Shown one piece after another: positions 52,503 through 60,484 of a stretch of DNA of 64,000 bases. Under the pieces are notes generated by a model. That model did no database searches and had not been told where the DNA came from. It saw only the letters and a list, made by a program, of their open reading frames with translations. This stretch comes from Streptomyces sclerotialus. GTDB taxonomy: Bacteria > Actinomycetota > Actinomycetes > Streptomycetales > Streptomycetaceae. The position numbers and the translations under genes were made by a program. The stretch lies in the NCBI RefSeq assembly GCF_040907265.1, contig NZ_JBFOHP010000002.1, forward strand, positions 1,984,001 through 2,048,000. The letters are read 5' to 3'. Position 1 is the stretch's first letter. Each line of letters begins with the position of its first letter.

Positions 52503-52531
52503 CATATCTTCCGCCCGAAACAGAAGATATG
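52503..52531. promoter_or_regulatory. inverted repeat upstream of membrane protein
   Basis: CATATCTTC-N11-GAAGATATG, perfect 9-bp arms, 42 bp upstream of the membrane protein ATG. AT-rich and operator-like. Confidence 0.5.
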
Positions 52532-52572
52532 GGACGAATCGCTACGGACATTACGGACACGAGGAGCGGCAC

Positions 52573-53697
52573 ATGGCCACAGCGGACGGCGGTACCGGCA
52601 CCGGGGCCGATGGCGGGGCCGGCGCCAGAGGTGGCGGCGACGGCGCCAGAGGTGGCGAGGCCGGCGCCCGCACCACCTTCGCCGGGGAGCTGAAGGACGC
52701 GGTGTCGGTGCGGGCCGCACTGCTGATCATCGGGGTACTGGTACTGACGGCCGCGTTCATCGCCTCGTACGCGGGCGCGTTCCACTCCCCCAAGCCCCGG
52801 GACGTGGCCTTCGCGGTCGTCGCGCCCCCGCAGGAGCGCGGCCGGCTGGTCGCGAAGCTGGACGGGCTGCAGGGCTCGCCGCTCGACGCGCGGCCGGCCG
52901 GTTCGCGGGCCGAGGCCGTCCGGCAGCTGAAGGACCGGGAGATCGACGGCGCACTGGTGGTCGACCCGCGGGGCAAGCAGGACGAGCTGGTGGTCGCCGG
53001 CGGCAGCGGCAGCGCGCTCTCGGATGCGCTGCAGAAGGTCCTCACCAAGGCGGAGCAGGCGGAAGGACGGACGGTCCGGACGACCGACGCGGCCCCGGCG
53101 GACCCGCAGGACGCCCGCGGCCTGTCGTCGTTCTACCTGGTGGTGGGGTGGTGCGTGGGCGGCTACCTGTGTGCCGCGATCCTCGCGATCAGCTACGGCG
53201 CGCGTCCCACCAACGGCAGGCGGGCCGTCATCCGGCTCGGGGCGCTGCTGGTGTACTCGGTACTGGCGGGGCTGGCCGGAGCGCTCGTCATCGGCCCCGC
53301 GCTCGGGGCGCTGCCGGGCAGTGTGGCGGCGCTGTGGGGGCTGGGCGCGCTCATCGTGTTCGCGGTGGGCGCCACGACCTTCGCGTTCCAGGGCGTCGCC
53401 GGGATCATCGGCATCGGGCTGACGATTCTCGTGGTCGTGATCGGCGGCAATCCGAGCGCGGGCGGCGCGTATCCGTATCCGCTGCTGCCGCCCTTCTGGC
53501 ACGCCATCGGGCCCGCGCTGCCGCCGGGCGCGGGCACCTGGGCGGCGCGTTCGATCGCGTACTTCGACGGGCGGGCGCTGACCGGACCGCTGCTGGTACT
53601 CGCCGCCTGGGCTGTGGTCGCGGCGGCGCTGACGCTGGTCTTCGCGGTGCTCTCGGTCGGGCGGGGCGCGGTCGAGCGGAGCGAGGTACGGCAGTAA
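52573..53697 (+). CDS. ABC-2/YhgE-like integral membrane protein
   Basis: A 374-residue protein with ATG 6 nt after GAGGAG. The layout is a Gly/Ala-rich cytoplasmic N-terminus of about 40 residues, a first helix (ALLIIGVLVLTAAFIASYAGAF), an extracytoplasmic domain of about 120 residues (PRDVAFAVVAPPQE to SSFYLV), then five helices. That order resembles ABC-2 permease-like and YhgE/Pip/DUF3533 proteins, often coupled to TetR genes and export. No ATPase is adjacent. The final codons form the first unit of a 33-bp repeat array that contains the TAA stop. Confidence 0.75.
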   Translation: MATADGGTGTGADGGAGARGGGDGARGGEAGARTTFAGELKDAVSVRAALLIIGVLVLTAAFIASYAGAFHSPKPRDVAFAVVAPPQERGRLVAKLDGLQGSPLDARPAGSRAEAVRQLKDREIDGALVVDPRGKQDELVVAGGSGSALSDALQKVLTKAEQAEGRTVRTTDAAPADPQDARGLSSFYLVVGWCVGGYLCAAILAISYGARPTNGRRAVIRLGALLVYSVLAGLAGALVIGPALGALPGSVAALWGLGALIVFAVGATTFAFQGVAGIIGIGLTILVVVIGGNPSAGGAYPYPLLPPFWHAIGPALPPGAGTWAARSIAYFDGRALTGPLLVLAAWAVVAAALTLVFAVLSVGRGAVERSEVRQ

Positions 53698-53940
53698 CAG
53701 GCGGCCGACCAGAGCGAGGCACAGCAACAGGCGGCCAACCACAGCGAGGCACAGCAACAACAAGCAGCCAACCACAGCGAGGCACAGCAACAACAAGCAG
53801 CCAACCACAGCGAGGCACAGCAACAGCAGGCGGCCAACCACAGCGCAGTACGGCAGCAGCAGGCGGCCAACCACAGCGAGGCGCAGCAACAGCAAGCAGC
53901 CGACCGCAGCGCGGTACGGCAGCAGCAGGCGGCCGTACGC
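53680..53940 (+). repeat. eight-unit 33-bp minisatellite spanning a stop codon
   Basis: Units start at 53680, 53713 (a 30-bp version), 53743, 53776, 53809, 53842, 53875 and 53908. All are in frame with the membrane protein and would encode SEAQQQQAANH or SAVRQQQAANH. Unit 1 is the last codons of the gene, with TAA where later units have CAG or CAA. The frame stays open beyond the array. Confidence 0.93.
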
Positions 53941-53985
53941 ACACGGGCTGTCCGTCCGGCCGCCTGCCGTATCCGTCCGTACGGC

Positions 53986-54756
53986 TCACATGTGCGTGCC
54001 GCCGTCGATCCGGAGTTCCGTGCCCGTGATGAAGGCGCCGTCGTCGGAGGCGAGCATCGCGATGACGCCCGCGACCGTCTCCGGCCCGGCGAACCCCTCG
54101 CCGACGGCCGGCATCAGCTTCGTGAACAGGCTCATGTCGGCGTCCTCGGGCAGCCCGGGGCCGCGGCCCGTCGTCATGCCGCTGGCGATCGACCCCGGTG
54201 CCACGCACACCGCGCGCAGCCCCTGCTTGCTGTACTCGCTCGCGATGGCGTGGGTCATCGACTGGATGCCGCCCTTGCTCGCCGCGTACGCCGCCATGTA
54301 CGGGTGCGCGAACGAGGCCGAGGTGGAGCTGAAGTTGACGATCACCGGCTTCTCGCCCGCCAGCAGGGCGGGCAGCGCCTCGCGGATCATCAGGAACGTG
54401 CCGGTCAGGTTGGTCGTGACGACCTTGTTCCAGAAGTCCAGGGTGGTCTTGTGGGTGTGCTCGGAGCGGAGGATGCCGGCCGCGTTGACCAGTACGTCCA
54501 GGCCGCCGAGCGCCTCCACGGCGGACGCCACGCCCGCGGTGACCGCGGCCTCGTCGGATATGTCCAGGACCGCGGTGGTGAGCCGGCCGCCGGCGCCGGC
54601 CGCCGCGGCGCGGTCGGCGGTGGCCTTCAGGCCCGTCTCGTCGACGTCCACGGCCACGACCCGGCCGCCTTCCGAGAGGACCCGGTGGACGGCGGCCTGG
54701 CCGATGCCCGACCCGCCGCCGGTGATCAGTACGCGGCGGCCCTCGTAGCGGTTCAT
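53986..54756 (-). CDS. SDR family oxidoreductase
   Basis: A 256-residue short-chain dehydrogenase. It has the Rossmann glycine motif TGGGSGIG near residue 12, Asp at the end of the second strand (VDVDE) suggesting NAD(H) preference, NAAG near 90, the catalytic Ser in NFSSTSASF and the YMAAYAASKGG Tyr/Lys pair. It is related to FabG-type 3-oxoacyl reductases and glucose/alcohol dehydrogenases. It is divergent from a TetR gene that probably represses it. The substrate is unknown. Confidence 0.93.
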   Translation of the reverse strand: MNRYEGRRVLITGGGSGIGQAAVHRVLSEGGRVVAVDVDETGLKATADRAAAAGAGGRLTTAVLDISDEAAVTAGVASAVEALGGLDVLVNAAGILRSEHTHKTTLDFWNKVVTTNLTGTFLMIREALPALLAGEKPVIVNFSSTSASFAHPYMAAYAASKGGIQSMTHAIASEYSKQGLRAVCVAPGSIASGMTTGRGPGLPEDADMSLFTKLMPAVGEGFAGPETVAGVIAMLASDDGAFITGTELRIDGGTHM

Positions 54757-54805
54757 GACGTTGCTCCGTTCTCGTCGGTGCGGGGCTCTCCGTCGAGCTC
54801 CGGCG

Positions 54806-54877
54806 GTGACACCGTATGCCTGTGTGACACCGTACGACTGTGCGACACGCTATGCCTGCGTGGCACAGTGTGCCATC
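54806..54877. promoter_or_regulatory. four 18-bp direct repeats with palindrome between SDR and TetR genes
   Basis: Units begin at 54806, 54824, 54842 and 54860: GTGACACCGTATGCCTGT, GTGACACCGTACGACTGT, GCGACACGCTATGCCTGC, then GTGGCACAGTGTGCCATC. The last contains the perfect 15-bp palindrome TGGCACA-G-TGTGCCA (54861-54875). They are probably binding sites of the TetR protein encoded at 54924. Confidence 0.6.
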
Positions 54878-54923
54878 TCTGCGGCCTGTGCCACTCCGGC
54901 GTACGGCGGCGTACACTCCGGCC

Positions 54924-55610
54924 ATGTCCGTCGCACAGTCCGCCCGCCCGTCCTCTCACTCCTCGTCTCGCTCGTCCGTGCGTGCGTCCTCCCTCACGGA
55001 GCGGCGCAAGGCCGCGACCGAGCTGGAGATCGCCCGTACCGCCGCCGCGCTCTTCGCCGAGCGCGGTGCCGCCGTGACCGCGGAGGACATCGCCCGAGCG
55101 GCGGGCGTCGCGCCGCGCACCTTCTACCGTTACTTCCGCACCAAGGAGGACGCGGTCGCGCCGATGCTGACCGGTGGCGTACGGGACTGGGCCGAGGGGC
55201 TGGCCGAGCTCGCCCGGCAGGAGCCGGAGCTGCCGCTGGGCGAGGTGCTGGAGCGGGCGGCCCGCGAGGCGCTGACGCCCGCCGACGCGCGGGCCGAGGA
55301 GGCGCTGGAGTGGACCCGGGGCCTGCTGCACGCGATGCAGGACAATCCGGCGCTGCGCGCGGTCTGGCACCGCGCGCACCATGAATCCGAGCTGGCGCTG
55401 ACCGAGGTACTGGCCCGGACGACCACGGCGGGCCCACTGGAGGTACGGCTGACCGCGGCCGCGGCGGACGGCGCGTTGCGGGCGGCGGTGGAAGTCTGGG
55501 CAGCAGGCGAGAGCGACGAAGCACCGGCCGAACTGGCGGCCCGGGGCATCCGCCTGGTCGCGTCGGGCTTCCCGTGGCTGATGGAGCGGCGGGGCGCCGA
55601 GGGCGCGTGA
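54924..55610 (+). CDS. TetR family regulator divergent from SDR
   Basis: A 228-residue TetR protein from the ATG of MSVAQSARPSSHSSS. Upstream in-frame starts lie inside the repeat-rich promoter and are unlikely. A Ser/Arg-rich N-terminal arm of about 25 residues precedes the HTH (VTAEDIARAAGVAPRTFYRYFRTKEDAV, about 52-80). The C-terminal helices resemble the TetR_C_17-like type. It is divergent from the SDR gene, with ordered repeats in the gap, and probably represses it and itself. Confidence 0.9.
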   Translation: MSVAQSARPSSHSSSRSSVRASSLTERRKAATELEIARTAAALFAERGAAVTAEDIARAAGVAPRTFYRYFRTKEDAVAPMLTGGVRDWAEGLAELARQEPELPLGEVLERAAREALTPADARAEEALEWTRGLLHAMQDNPALRAVWHRAHHESELALTEVLARTTTAGPLEVRLTAAAADGALRAAVEVWAAGESDEAPAELAARGIRLVASGFPWLMERRGAEGA

Positions 55611-55630
55611 AGCCGGGCGGCGCTCACAGC

Positions 55631-57283
55631 TCAGGTGGTATGTACTACCTCTCCCCCGACCACGACCACCTCGGCCACCGTGCCCGGGATGTCTTCCGGG
55701 GCGGTGCGCAGGATGTCGCGGGAGAGGAGGACGAAGTCGGCGTGCTTGCCGACGGTGAGGGAACCCCGTTCGTCCTCCAGGAAGTTGGCGTACGCGGAGC
55801 CCATCGTGTAGCCGTGTACGGCGGTCTCGACGTCGATGGTCTCCTGCGGTCCCCAGGGCTCGCCGCCGCCGAGCGGGCGTCGGGTGACGGCGGTGTAGAT
55901 GCCGATCATCGGGTCCATCTCGGCGACGTTCCAGTCGCTGGAGAAGGCGAGGACCGCGCCCGCCTCCTGGAGGCTGCGCAGCGGCCAGGCCTTGTGCCAG
56001 CGGTCGGCGCCGACGTTCTCGGCCCAGTCCTGGCCGGGCCCGGCGATCTCGGGTGCGGCGTGCCGGGGCTGCATGCAGGCGACCACGCCCAGTTCGGCGA
56101 AGCGCGGGGTGTCGGCCGGGTCCAGGCATTCGACGTGGACGATCTGGTGGCGGGCGTCGCGCGGGCCGTTGACCGTGCGGGCGTGTGCCACCGCGTCCAG
56201 GACGGTGCGGATGCCGCGGTCGCCCGTCGCGTGCACGAAGCACTGGAAGCCGAGGAAGTCCAGTTCGGTCAGCAGCTCGGCGAACTCCTCCGGCGGGTAG
56301 AAGGTCTCGCCGCGGTGGTGGCGGCAGCCCGCGTACGGGGCGAGGAGTGCGGCGGTGCGCGGTTCGACCACGTCGTCGATGTAGAGCTTCAGGGGGCCGA
56401 CGGAGAACCGGTCGTCGTCGAACTTCTCGGCTGCGGCGGCGAAGTCGACGAGGTCGGCGCCGGTCGTGCCGCGGGGGTGGAAGAGGGCGGCGACGACGCG
56501 GGAGCGCAGTCGGCCCTCCGTGCGGGCGCGCTCGAAGAGGGCCAGGTCGTCGAGGGAGTTCTGGGGTTCGACCACCGTCGTGATGCCGAAGCGGACGGCG
56601 TCGTCCAGGCTGCCGGCCAGCCGGCGGTACTGGCGGTCGGGTGACGCCCACGGCACGCCGAGGCCGCGCAGTGCGCGGTGGCCGTCGCGGGAGAGGCCGC
56701 GGACGGCGAAGTCCCGGAGGAATCCGGTGGGTTCGCCGGTGGCGGGGTCGGTCTCGGCGCGTCCGTACGGCAGGTCGGTGCGGTCCTTGGTGATGCCGAG
56801 GCGGCGCAGGGCCGCGGTGTTGAGCCAGGCGGTGTGCACGTCGTAGCTCAGGACGAAGGCGGGGGTGCCGCCGGTGACCGGGTCGAGGTCGGTGGCGCGG
56901 GGCATGCGGCCGCCGGGGAGCGCCGAGTAGTCCAGCGCCTCGGCCTCGATCCACTCGGCGTCGGGGTGTGCGGCCCGCCAGGTGCGGATGCGGTCGTGGA
57001 CCTCGTCCAGGGTGCGGGCGCCGGCGAGCTGGACGCAGGCGTCGTCGGAGCCGAGGCGTACGTGGTTGTGCGCGTCGATGAAGCCGGGCAGCACCAGCCG
57101 GCCCCGGCCGTCGAGGACTTCGGTGCGGCCGGAGACCCGCTCTTCGGCCGCGTCGTCGGGGCCGATCCAGACGATGCGGCCGTCACGCACGGCCAGCGCC
57201 TCGGCTTCGGGCAGCGCGGGGTCCACGGTGTGGATGCGGGCATTGCGGAGGACGAGGTCGGCGGCGGGGTGGGGGCGGGGCAT
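55631..57283 (-). CDS. YtcJ-like metal-dependent amidohydrolase
   Basis: A 550-residue amidohydrolase of the YtcJ/Amidohydro_3 group. The N-terminal beta-sandwich (NARIHTVDPALPEAEALAVRDGRIVWIG) is followed by the metal-binding LPGFIDAHNHVRLG, then FVHATGDRGIRTVLDA, HVECLDPAD and ALAFSSDWNVAEMDPM with the conserved Asp. It hydrolyses an N-acyl, imidazolone or related cyclic amide. It starts 46 bp after the NCS1 permease stop, so uptake of a nitrogenous heterocycle by the permease and its cleavage here are likely linked. Confidence 0.9.
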   Translation of the reverse strand: MPRPHPAADLVLRNARIHTVDPALPEAEALAVRDGRIVWIGPDDAAEERVSGRTEVLDGRGRLVLPGFIDAHNHVRLGSDDACVQLAGARTLDEVHDRIRTWRAAHPDAEWIEAEALDYSALPGGRMPRATDLDPVTGGTPAFVLSYDVHTAWLNTAALRRLGITKDRTDLPYGRAETDPATGEPTGFLRDFAVRGLSRDGHRALRGLGVPWASPDRQYRRLAGSLDDAVRFGITTVVEPQNSLDDLALFERARTEGRLRSRVVAALFHPRGTTGADLVDFAAAAEKFDDDRFSVGPLKLYIDDVVEPRTAALLAPYAGCRHHRGETFYPPEEFAELLTELDFLGFQCFVHATGDRGIRTVLDAVAHARTVNGPRDARHQIVHVECLDPADTPRFAELGVVACMQPRHAAPEIAGPGQDWAENVGADRWHKAWPLRSLQEAGAVLAFSSDWNVAEMDPMIGIYTAVTRRPLGGGEPWGPQETIDVETAVHGYTMGSAYANFLEDERGSLTVGKHADFVLLSRDILRTAPEDIPGTVAEVVVVGGEVVHTT

Positions 57284-57329
57284 GTGCGGTCCTGTTCCTG
57301 TGAGGGCGGCGGAGCGGACGGGGAAGTGG

Positions 57330-58733
57330 TCAGGGCAGGGAGACCGGGGCGGGTGCGGTGTGCCGTCCCCGTACCAGCGCCGCGTACGCCAGCCCGGAGA
57401 CCACCGACCCGAGCAGCGTGAGGTCGCCGCCGCCGAGCGGGGCGACGAGCGGTCCGGTCCACAGTTCGGAGTCGCAGGTCAGCGCGGCGAAGAGGAGGCC
57501 TGCGAGGAGTGCGGCCAGGCCTTCGGCGTGCCAGCCGGCGCGGTACCAGTAGCGGCCGCCCGGGCCGGCGTGCAGTGCGTCGGCGTCGTACCGGCAGCGG
57601 CGCAGCAGCATGTCGGCGAGGAAGACGCCGCCCCAGGGGGCGAAGACGATGACCATCAGGGAGAGGAAGGAGAGCAGCGACTCGGTGAAGTCGGCGAGGA
57701 AGAGGGCGTAGAGGGAGCCGGCGACGGTGACGGCGGCGCTGACGACGATGGTCCTGGCGCGGGTCCAGGGGATGCCGAGGACCTGGAGGTTGAGGCTGGA
57801 GGAGTAGAGGGTGAGGATCGAGTTGGTGACCGAGCCGCCCAGTACGAGCAGCAGGAACAGCGGTCCGAACCAGCCGGGCAGCAGTCCTTCGACGCCCGCG
57901 ACGGGGTCGGTCATGTCGGCGCGGGTGGCGGCGGCGACGCCCGCGACGCCGAGGCCGACGGAGGAGAGGAAGCCGCCGAGGGCGCCGCTCCAGGTGAGCG
58001 CGCGCAGTGAGGTGTCCTTCGGCAGGTAGCGGGTGTAGTCGGCGGGCATCGGGAGGTAGGAGACCGGCCCGGAGAGCATGACGACGAGGGCGAGGGTCCA
58101 GGCGCTGAAGCCGCCGGCCGCGCCCTGTGCGGCGGGGGCGTGCGGGTCGAGGCCGGGCAGCAGGAGGACGAGCAGGGCGGCGAAGCCGGCGCCGAGGACG
58201 TACGCCATCCAGCGTTCGGCGGCCTGCACGGTGGCGTGGCCCCACATCGCGACGGCGAAGGTGAGGGCGAGGGTGAGGAGCAGGGCGGCGGCGCGGGCCG
58301 GGGCGCCGTCGAGCAGGTGGGCGCCGGCGAGCAGGGCTTCGAGGGCGAGGGCGCCGACGACCGTGTTGACGATGGTGTAGCCGATGCTGACGACCCAGTT
58401 GAGCAGGCCGGCGGGCCAGTTGCCGCGGTGGCCGAAGGCGGCGCGGGAGATGACGAGGGTGGCGGTGCCGGTGCGGACGCCGCTGAGACCGGCGGCGCTG
58501 ACGGCGAGGAAGGCGAGGCCGCCGAGGACGACGACGGCGGTGGCGGACCAGAAGGAGAGGCCGAAGGCGACGGCGAGGGTGCCGTTGATGACGTAGGTGA
58601 AGGTGAGGTTGGAGCCGAACCAGAGCCAGAACAGGTCCTTGGCGCCGCCGTGCCGGTCCTCGTCGGGGATGGGGTCGATGCCGTGGGTCTCGACTCTGAA
58701 GACCTCGTCGTCGGCGACTCCGGTGGACGTCAT
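57330..58733 (-). CDS. NCS1 family purine/cytosine/allantoin-type permease
   Basis: A 467-residue, 12-helix permease from the ATG of MTSTGVADDE, with GAGGGG upstream. It has the NCS1 segments FWLWFGSNLTFTYVINGTLA, RAAFGHRGNWPAGLLNWVV and YLPMPADYTRYLP. It imports a nucleobase, hydantoin or related compound with H+ or Na+. It is the first gene of a permease-amidohydrolase operon. Two TTGAA-N5-TTCAA palindromes lie just upstream, between it and a divergent TetR gene. Confidence 0.92.
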   Translation of the reverse strand: MTSTGVADDEVFRVETHGIDPIPDEDRHGGAKDLFWLWFGSNLTFTYVINGTLAVAFGLSFWSATAVVVLGGLAFLAVSAAGLSGVRTGTATLVISRAAFGHRGNWPAGLLNWVVSIGYTIVNTVVGALALEALLAGAHLLDGAPARAAALLLTLALTFAVAMWGHATVQAAERWMAYVLGAGFAALLVLLLPGLDPHAPAAQGAAGGFSAWTLALVVMLSGPVSYLPMPADYTRYLPKDTSLRALTWSGALGGFLSSVGLGVAGVAAATRADMTDPVAGVEGLLPGWFGPLFLLLVLGGSVTNSILTLYSSSLNLQVLGIPWTRARTIVVSAAVTVAGSLYALFLADFTESLLSFLSLMVIVFAPWGGVFLADMLLRRCRYDADALHAGPGGRYWYRAGWHAEGLAALLAGLLFAALTCDSELWTGPLVAPLGGGDLTLLGSVVSGLAYAALVRGRHTAPAPVSLP

Positions 58734-58779
58734 GCGATCCCCTCGCTCCGGCTCGGAAGGCCCCGACCACTGGCCCGAC

Positions 58780-58816
58780 TTTGAATGGTGTTCAAAGTTC
58801 TTGAACGCCATTCAAA
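58780..58816. promoter_or_regulatory. tandem operators between NCS1 permease and TetR genes
   Basis: Two adjacent dyads, TTTGAA-TGGTG-TTCAAA (58780-58796) and TTGAA-CGCCA-TTCAA (58801-58815), together form a larger 16-bp-arm inverted repeat with one mismatch. They are placed 47 bp before the permease and 99 bp before the TetR start. Confidence 0.7.
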
Positions 58817-58914
58817 ATGCCTGCCCGTCCCCCACCCGTCAAGGGTCCGCGGCGGATCCGCCGGGATAAGGTCGGGCGAACGAAGCGGCGTACGGAACGA
58901 AGGGCGGCCGGGCG

Positions 58915-59508
58915 GTGGCACGACGTCGGGACGGACAGGTCGCGGCCGACCGGATCCTGGAAGAGGCGATGGTGGCCATCGCCGAGGGCGGCCTCGCGGC
59001 GCTCACCATGTCGGCCCTGGCCAAGCGGCTCGGTACGAGCGGCGGGCACATCCTGTACTACTTCGGCAGCAAGGACCTGCTACTGCTGGAGGCGCTGCGG
59101 TTCAGCGAGGCGAAGCTGGCCGGGGAGCGGCGGGCGCTGCTCGCCCGCCGGCTCGGCGCGGTACGGATGCTGGACGCCTTCGTCGACCTCTACCTGCCGC
59201 GCGGGGCGCGGGACCCGCGGTGGATGCTGTGGATCGAGCTGTGGGCCCGTACGGCCGTCAACGAGCCGCTGCGGGAGGCGCAGGAGGAGCTCGACCGGGC
59301 GTGGCGCGAGGACCTGGCCGCGCTGCTGGCGAAGGGCGTCGCGCAGGGCCGCTTCGCCCCCGGGGACTGCGCGGGCCGCGCCTCCGAACTGCTCGCCCTG
59401 CTGGACGGCCTCAGCACGCGGGTGGTCCTCGGCCAGCGCGGCTCGGACCGGGCGGCGGCCCTGGCCACGGCGAAGTCGGCCGCGGCCCGGCTGGTGGAGC
59501 GCGTCTGA
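58915..59508 (+). CDS. TetR family regulator of the permease-amidohydrolase operon
   Basis: A 197-residue TetR regulator from a GTG (ARRRDGQVAADRILEEAMVAIAEGG follows). The HTH is LTMSALAKRLGTSGGHILYYFGSKDLLLLEAL, about residues 29-60. It resembles BetI/TetR_C_6-type proteins in overall layout. It is divergent from the permease gene with tandem palindromes between; repression relieved by the imported compound is the simple model. Confidence 0.92.
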   Translation: MARRRDGQVAADRILEEAMVAIAEGGLAALTMSALAKRLGTSGGHILYYFGSKDLLLLEALRFSEAKLAGERRALLARRLGAVRMLDAFVDLYLPRGARDPRWMLWIELWARTAVNEPLREAQEELDRAWREDLAALLAKGVAQGRFAPGDCAGRASELLALLDGLSTRVVLGQRGSDRAAALATAKSAAARLVERV

Positions 59509-59618
59509 GCCGTCCGGAAGCCGGCGCAGCCGTCCGGAAGCGGGCGCCTCCGCACCGCGCCGCTCAGCTCACAGCCGAACCGCTCCCCGCCCGCCCCGTC
59601 CCTTGCCACGCTTCCCCC

Positions 59619-60404
59619 ATGACCGATACCGCCGCGGTAGCCGTTCTGTCCGACATCCACGGAGTCGCCCCCGCCCTGGAAGCCGTACTCGCCGAGCCCG
59701 ACGTGCGCGCGGCGCGCACCGTCGTCCTCACCGGCGACCTGCTGTCCGGGCCGCTGCCCCGCGAGACCCTCGACCTGCTGCGCGGCCTCGGCGACCGCGC
59801 CGTACGGCTGGCCGGCAACGGCGAACGGGAGCTGGTGGCGAGCCACCACGACCACGACGCCCCGGCGCCGGACGAGATCACGCCCTGGGCGGCCCGGCAG
59901 CTCACCCCCGCCGACATCGCCGAGCTCGCCGCGCTCCCGGCGGCCGTGACGCTGGACGTGCCGGGCCTCGGCCCGGTCCTCTTCTGCCACGCCACCCCAC
60001 GCGACGACACGGAGGTGGTGCTCGCCGACTCCCGGCCGGAACGCTTCGCCGAGGTCCTGGCGGAGGTGCCGGAGGAGGTACGGACGGTGGTGTGCGGCCA
60101 CACCCACATGCCGTTCGTCCGGCTCACGCACGGGCGGCTGGTGGTCAACCCCGGAAGCGTCGGAATGCCGTACGGGCAGGACGGCGCGCACTGGGCGCTG
60201 CTCGAGCCGGGCGACGGCGCGGTCGCGCTGCGCCGCACGCCGTACGACCGCGAGGCGGCCTGCGCCCGGATCGCGGCGGAGTCCGGCTTTCCGGGAGCGG
60301 CCGGGTGGGCGGACGAGTACGTACGGCACACCTACACCGCGGAGGAAGCGCTGGCCGCCTTCGGACCGCTGGACGGGCGGCAGGAGCCTGGGACCGCCCC
60401 CTGA
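59619..60404 (+). CDS. YfcE/MJ0936-type metallophosphoesterase
   Basis: A 261-residue calcineurin-like phosphoesterase. The dimetal motifs are DIHGVAPALEAVL (DxH), LTGDLLSGPLP (GD), LAGNGERE (GN[H/E]; the usual His is Glu-like here), FCHATP, and VVCGHTHMPF (GHTH). It hydrolyses phosphodiesters or phosphomonoesters in the cytoplasm. It stands alone between a TetR gene and a strong terminator shared with the convergent protease gene. Confidence 0.9.
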   Translation: MTDTAAVAVLSDIHGVAPALEAVLAEPDVRAARTVVLTGDLLSGPLPRETLDLLRGLGDRAVRLAGNGERELVASHHDHDAPAPDEITPWAARQLTPADIAELAALPAAVTLDVPGLGPVLFCHATPRDDTEVVLADSRPERFAEVLAEVPEEVRTVVCGHTHMPFVRLTHGRLVVNPGSVGMPYGQDGAHWALLEPGDGAVALRRTPYDREAACARIAAESGFPGAAGWADEYVRHTYTAEEALAAFGPLDGRQEPGTAP

Positions 60405-60414
60405 ACCGGCAAGA

Positions 60415-60455
60415 GGCCCGGCCCCCGTACGCGGTGTGCGTACGGGGGCCGGGCC
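60415..60455. terminator. strong bidirectional terminator
   Basis: Perfect 18-bp stem (60415-60432 with 60438-60455) and a 5-nt loop, 10 bp after the phosphoesterase stop and 29 bp after the stop of the convergent protease gene. Confidence 0.85.
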
Positions 60456-60484
60456 GTGGAGCCGGGGTGCGGGGTGCGGGGTGA

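Noticed and set aside
53680..53940. Possible CRISPR or attachment-site cluster
   Set aside because: Contiguous 33-bp units without spacers, in frame with the upstream gene. No integrase or cas gene.
53992..55077. Long + strand frame opposite the SDR gene, in frame with the 33-bp repeats
   Set aside because: Beyond the repeats it is antisense of a clear SDR and has no protein-like features of its own. Only the repeat segment is worth attention.
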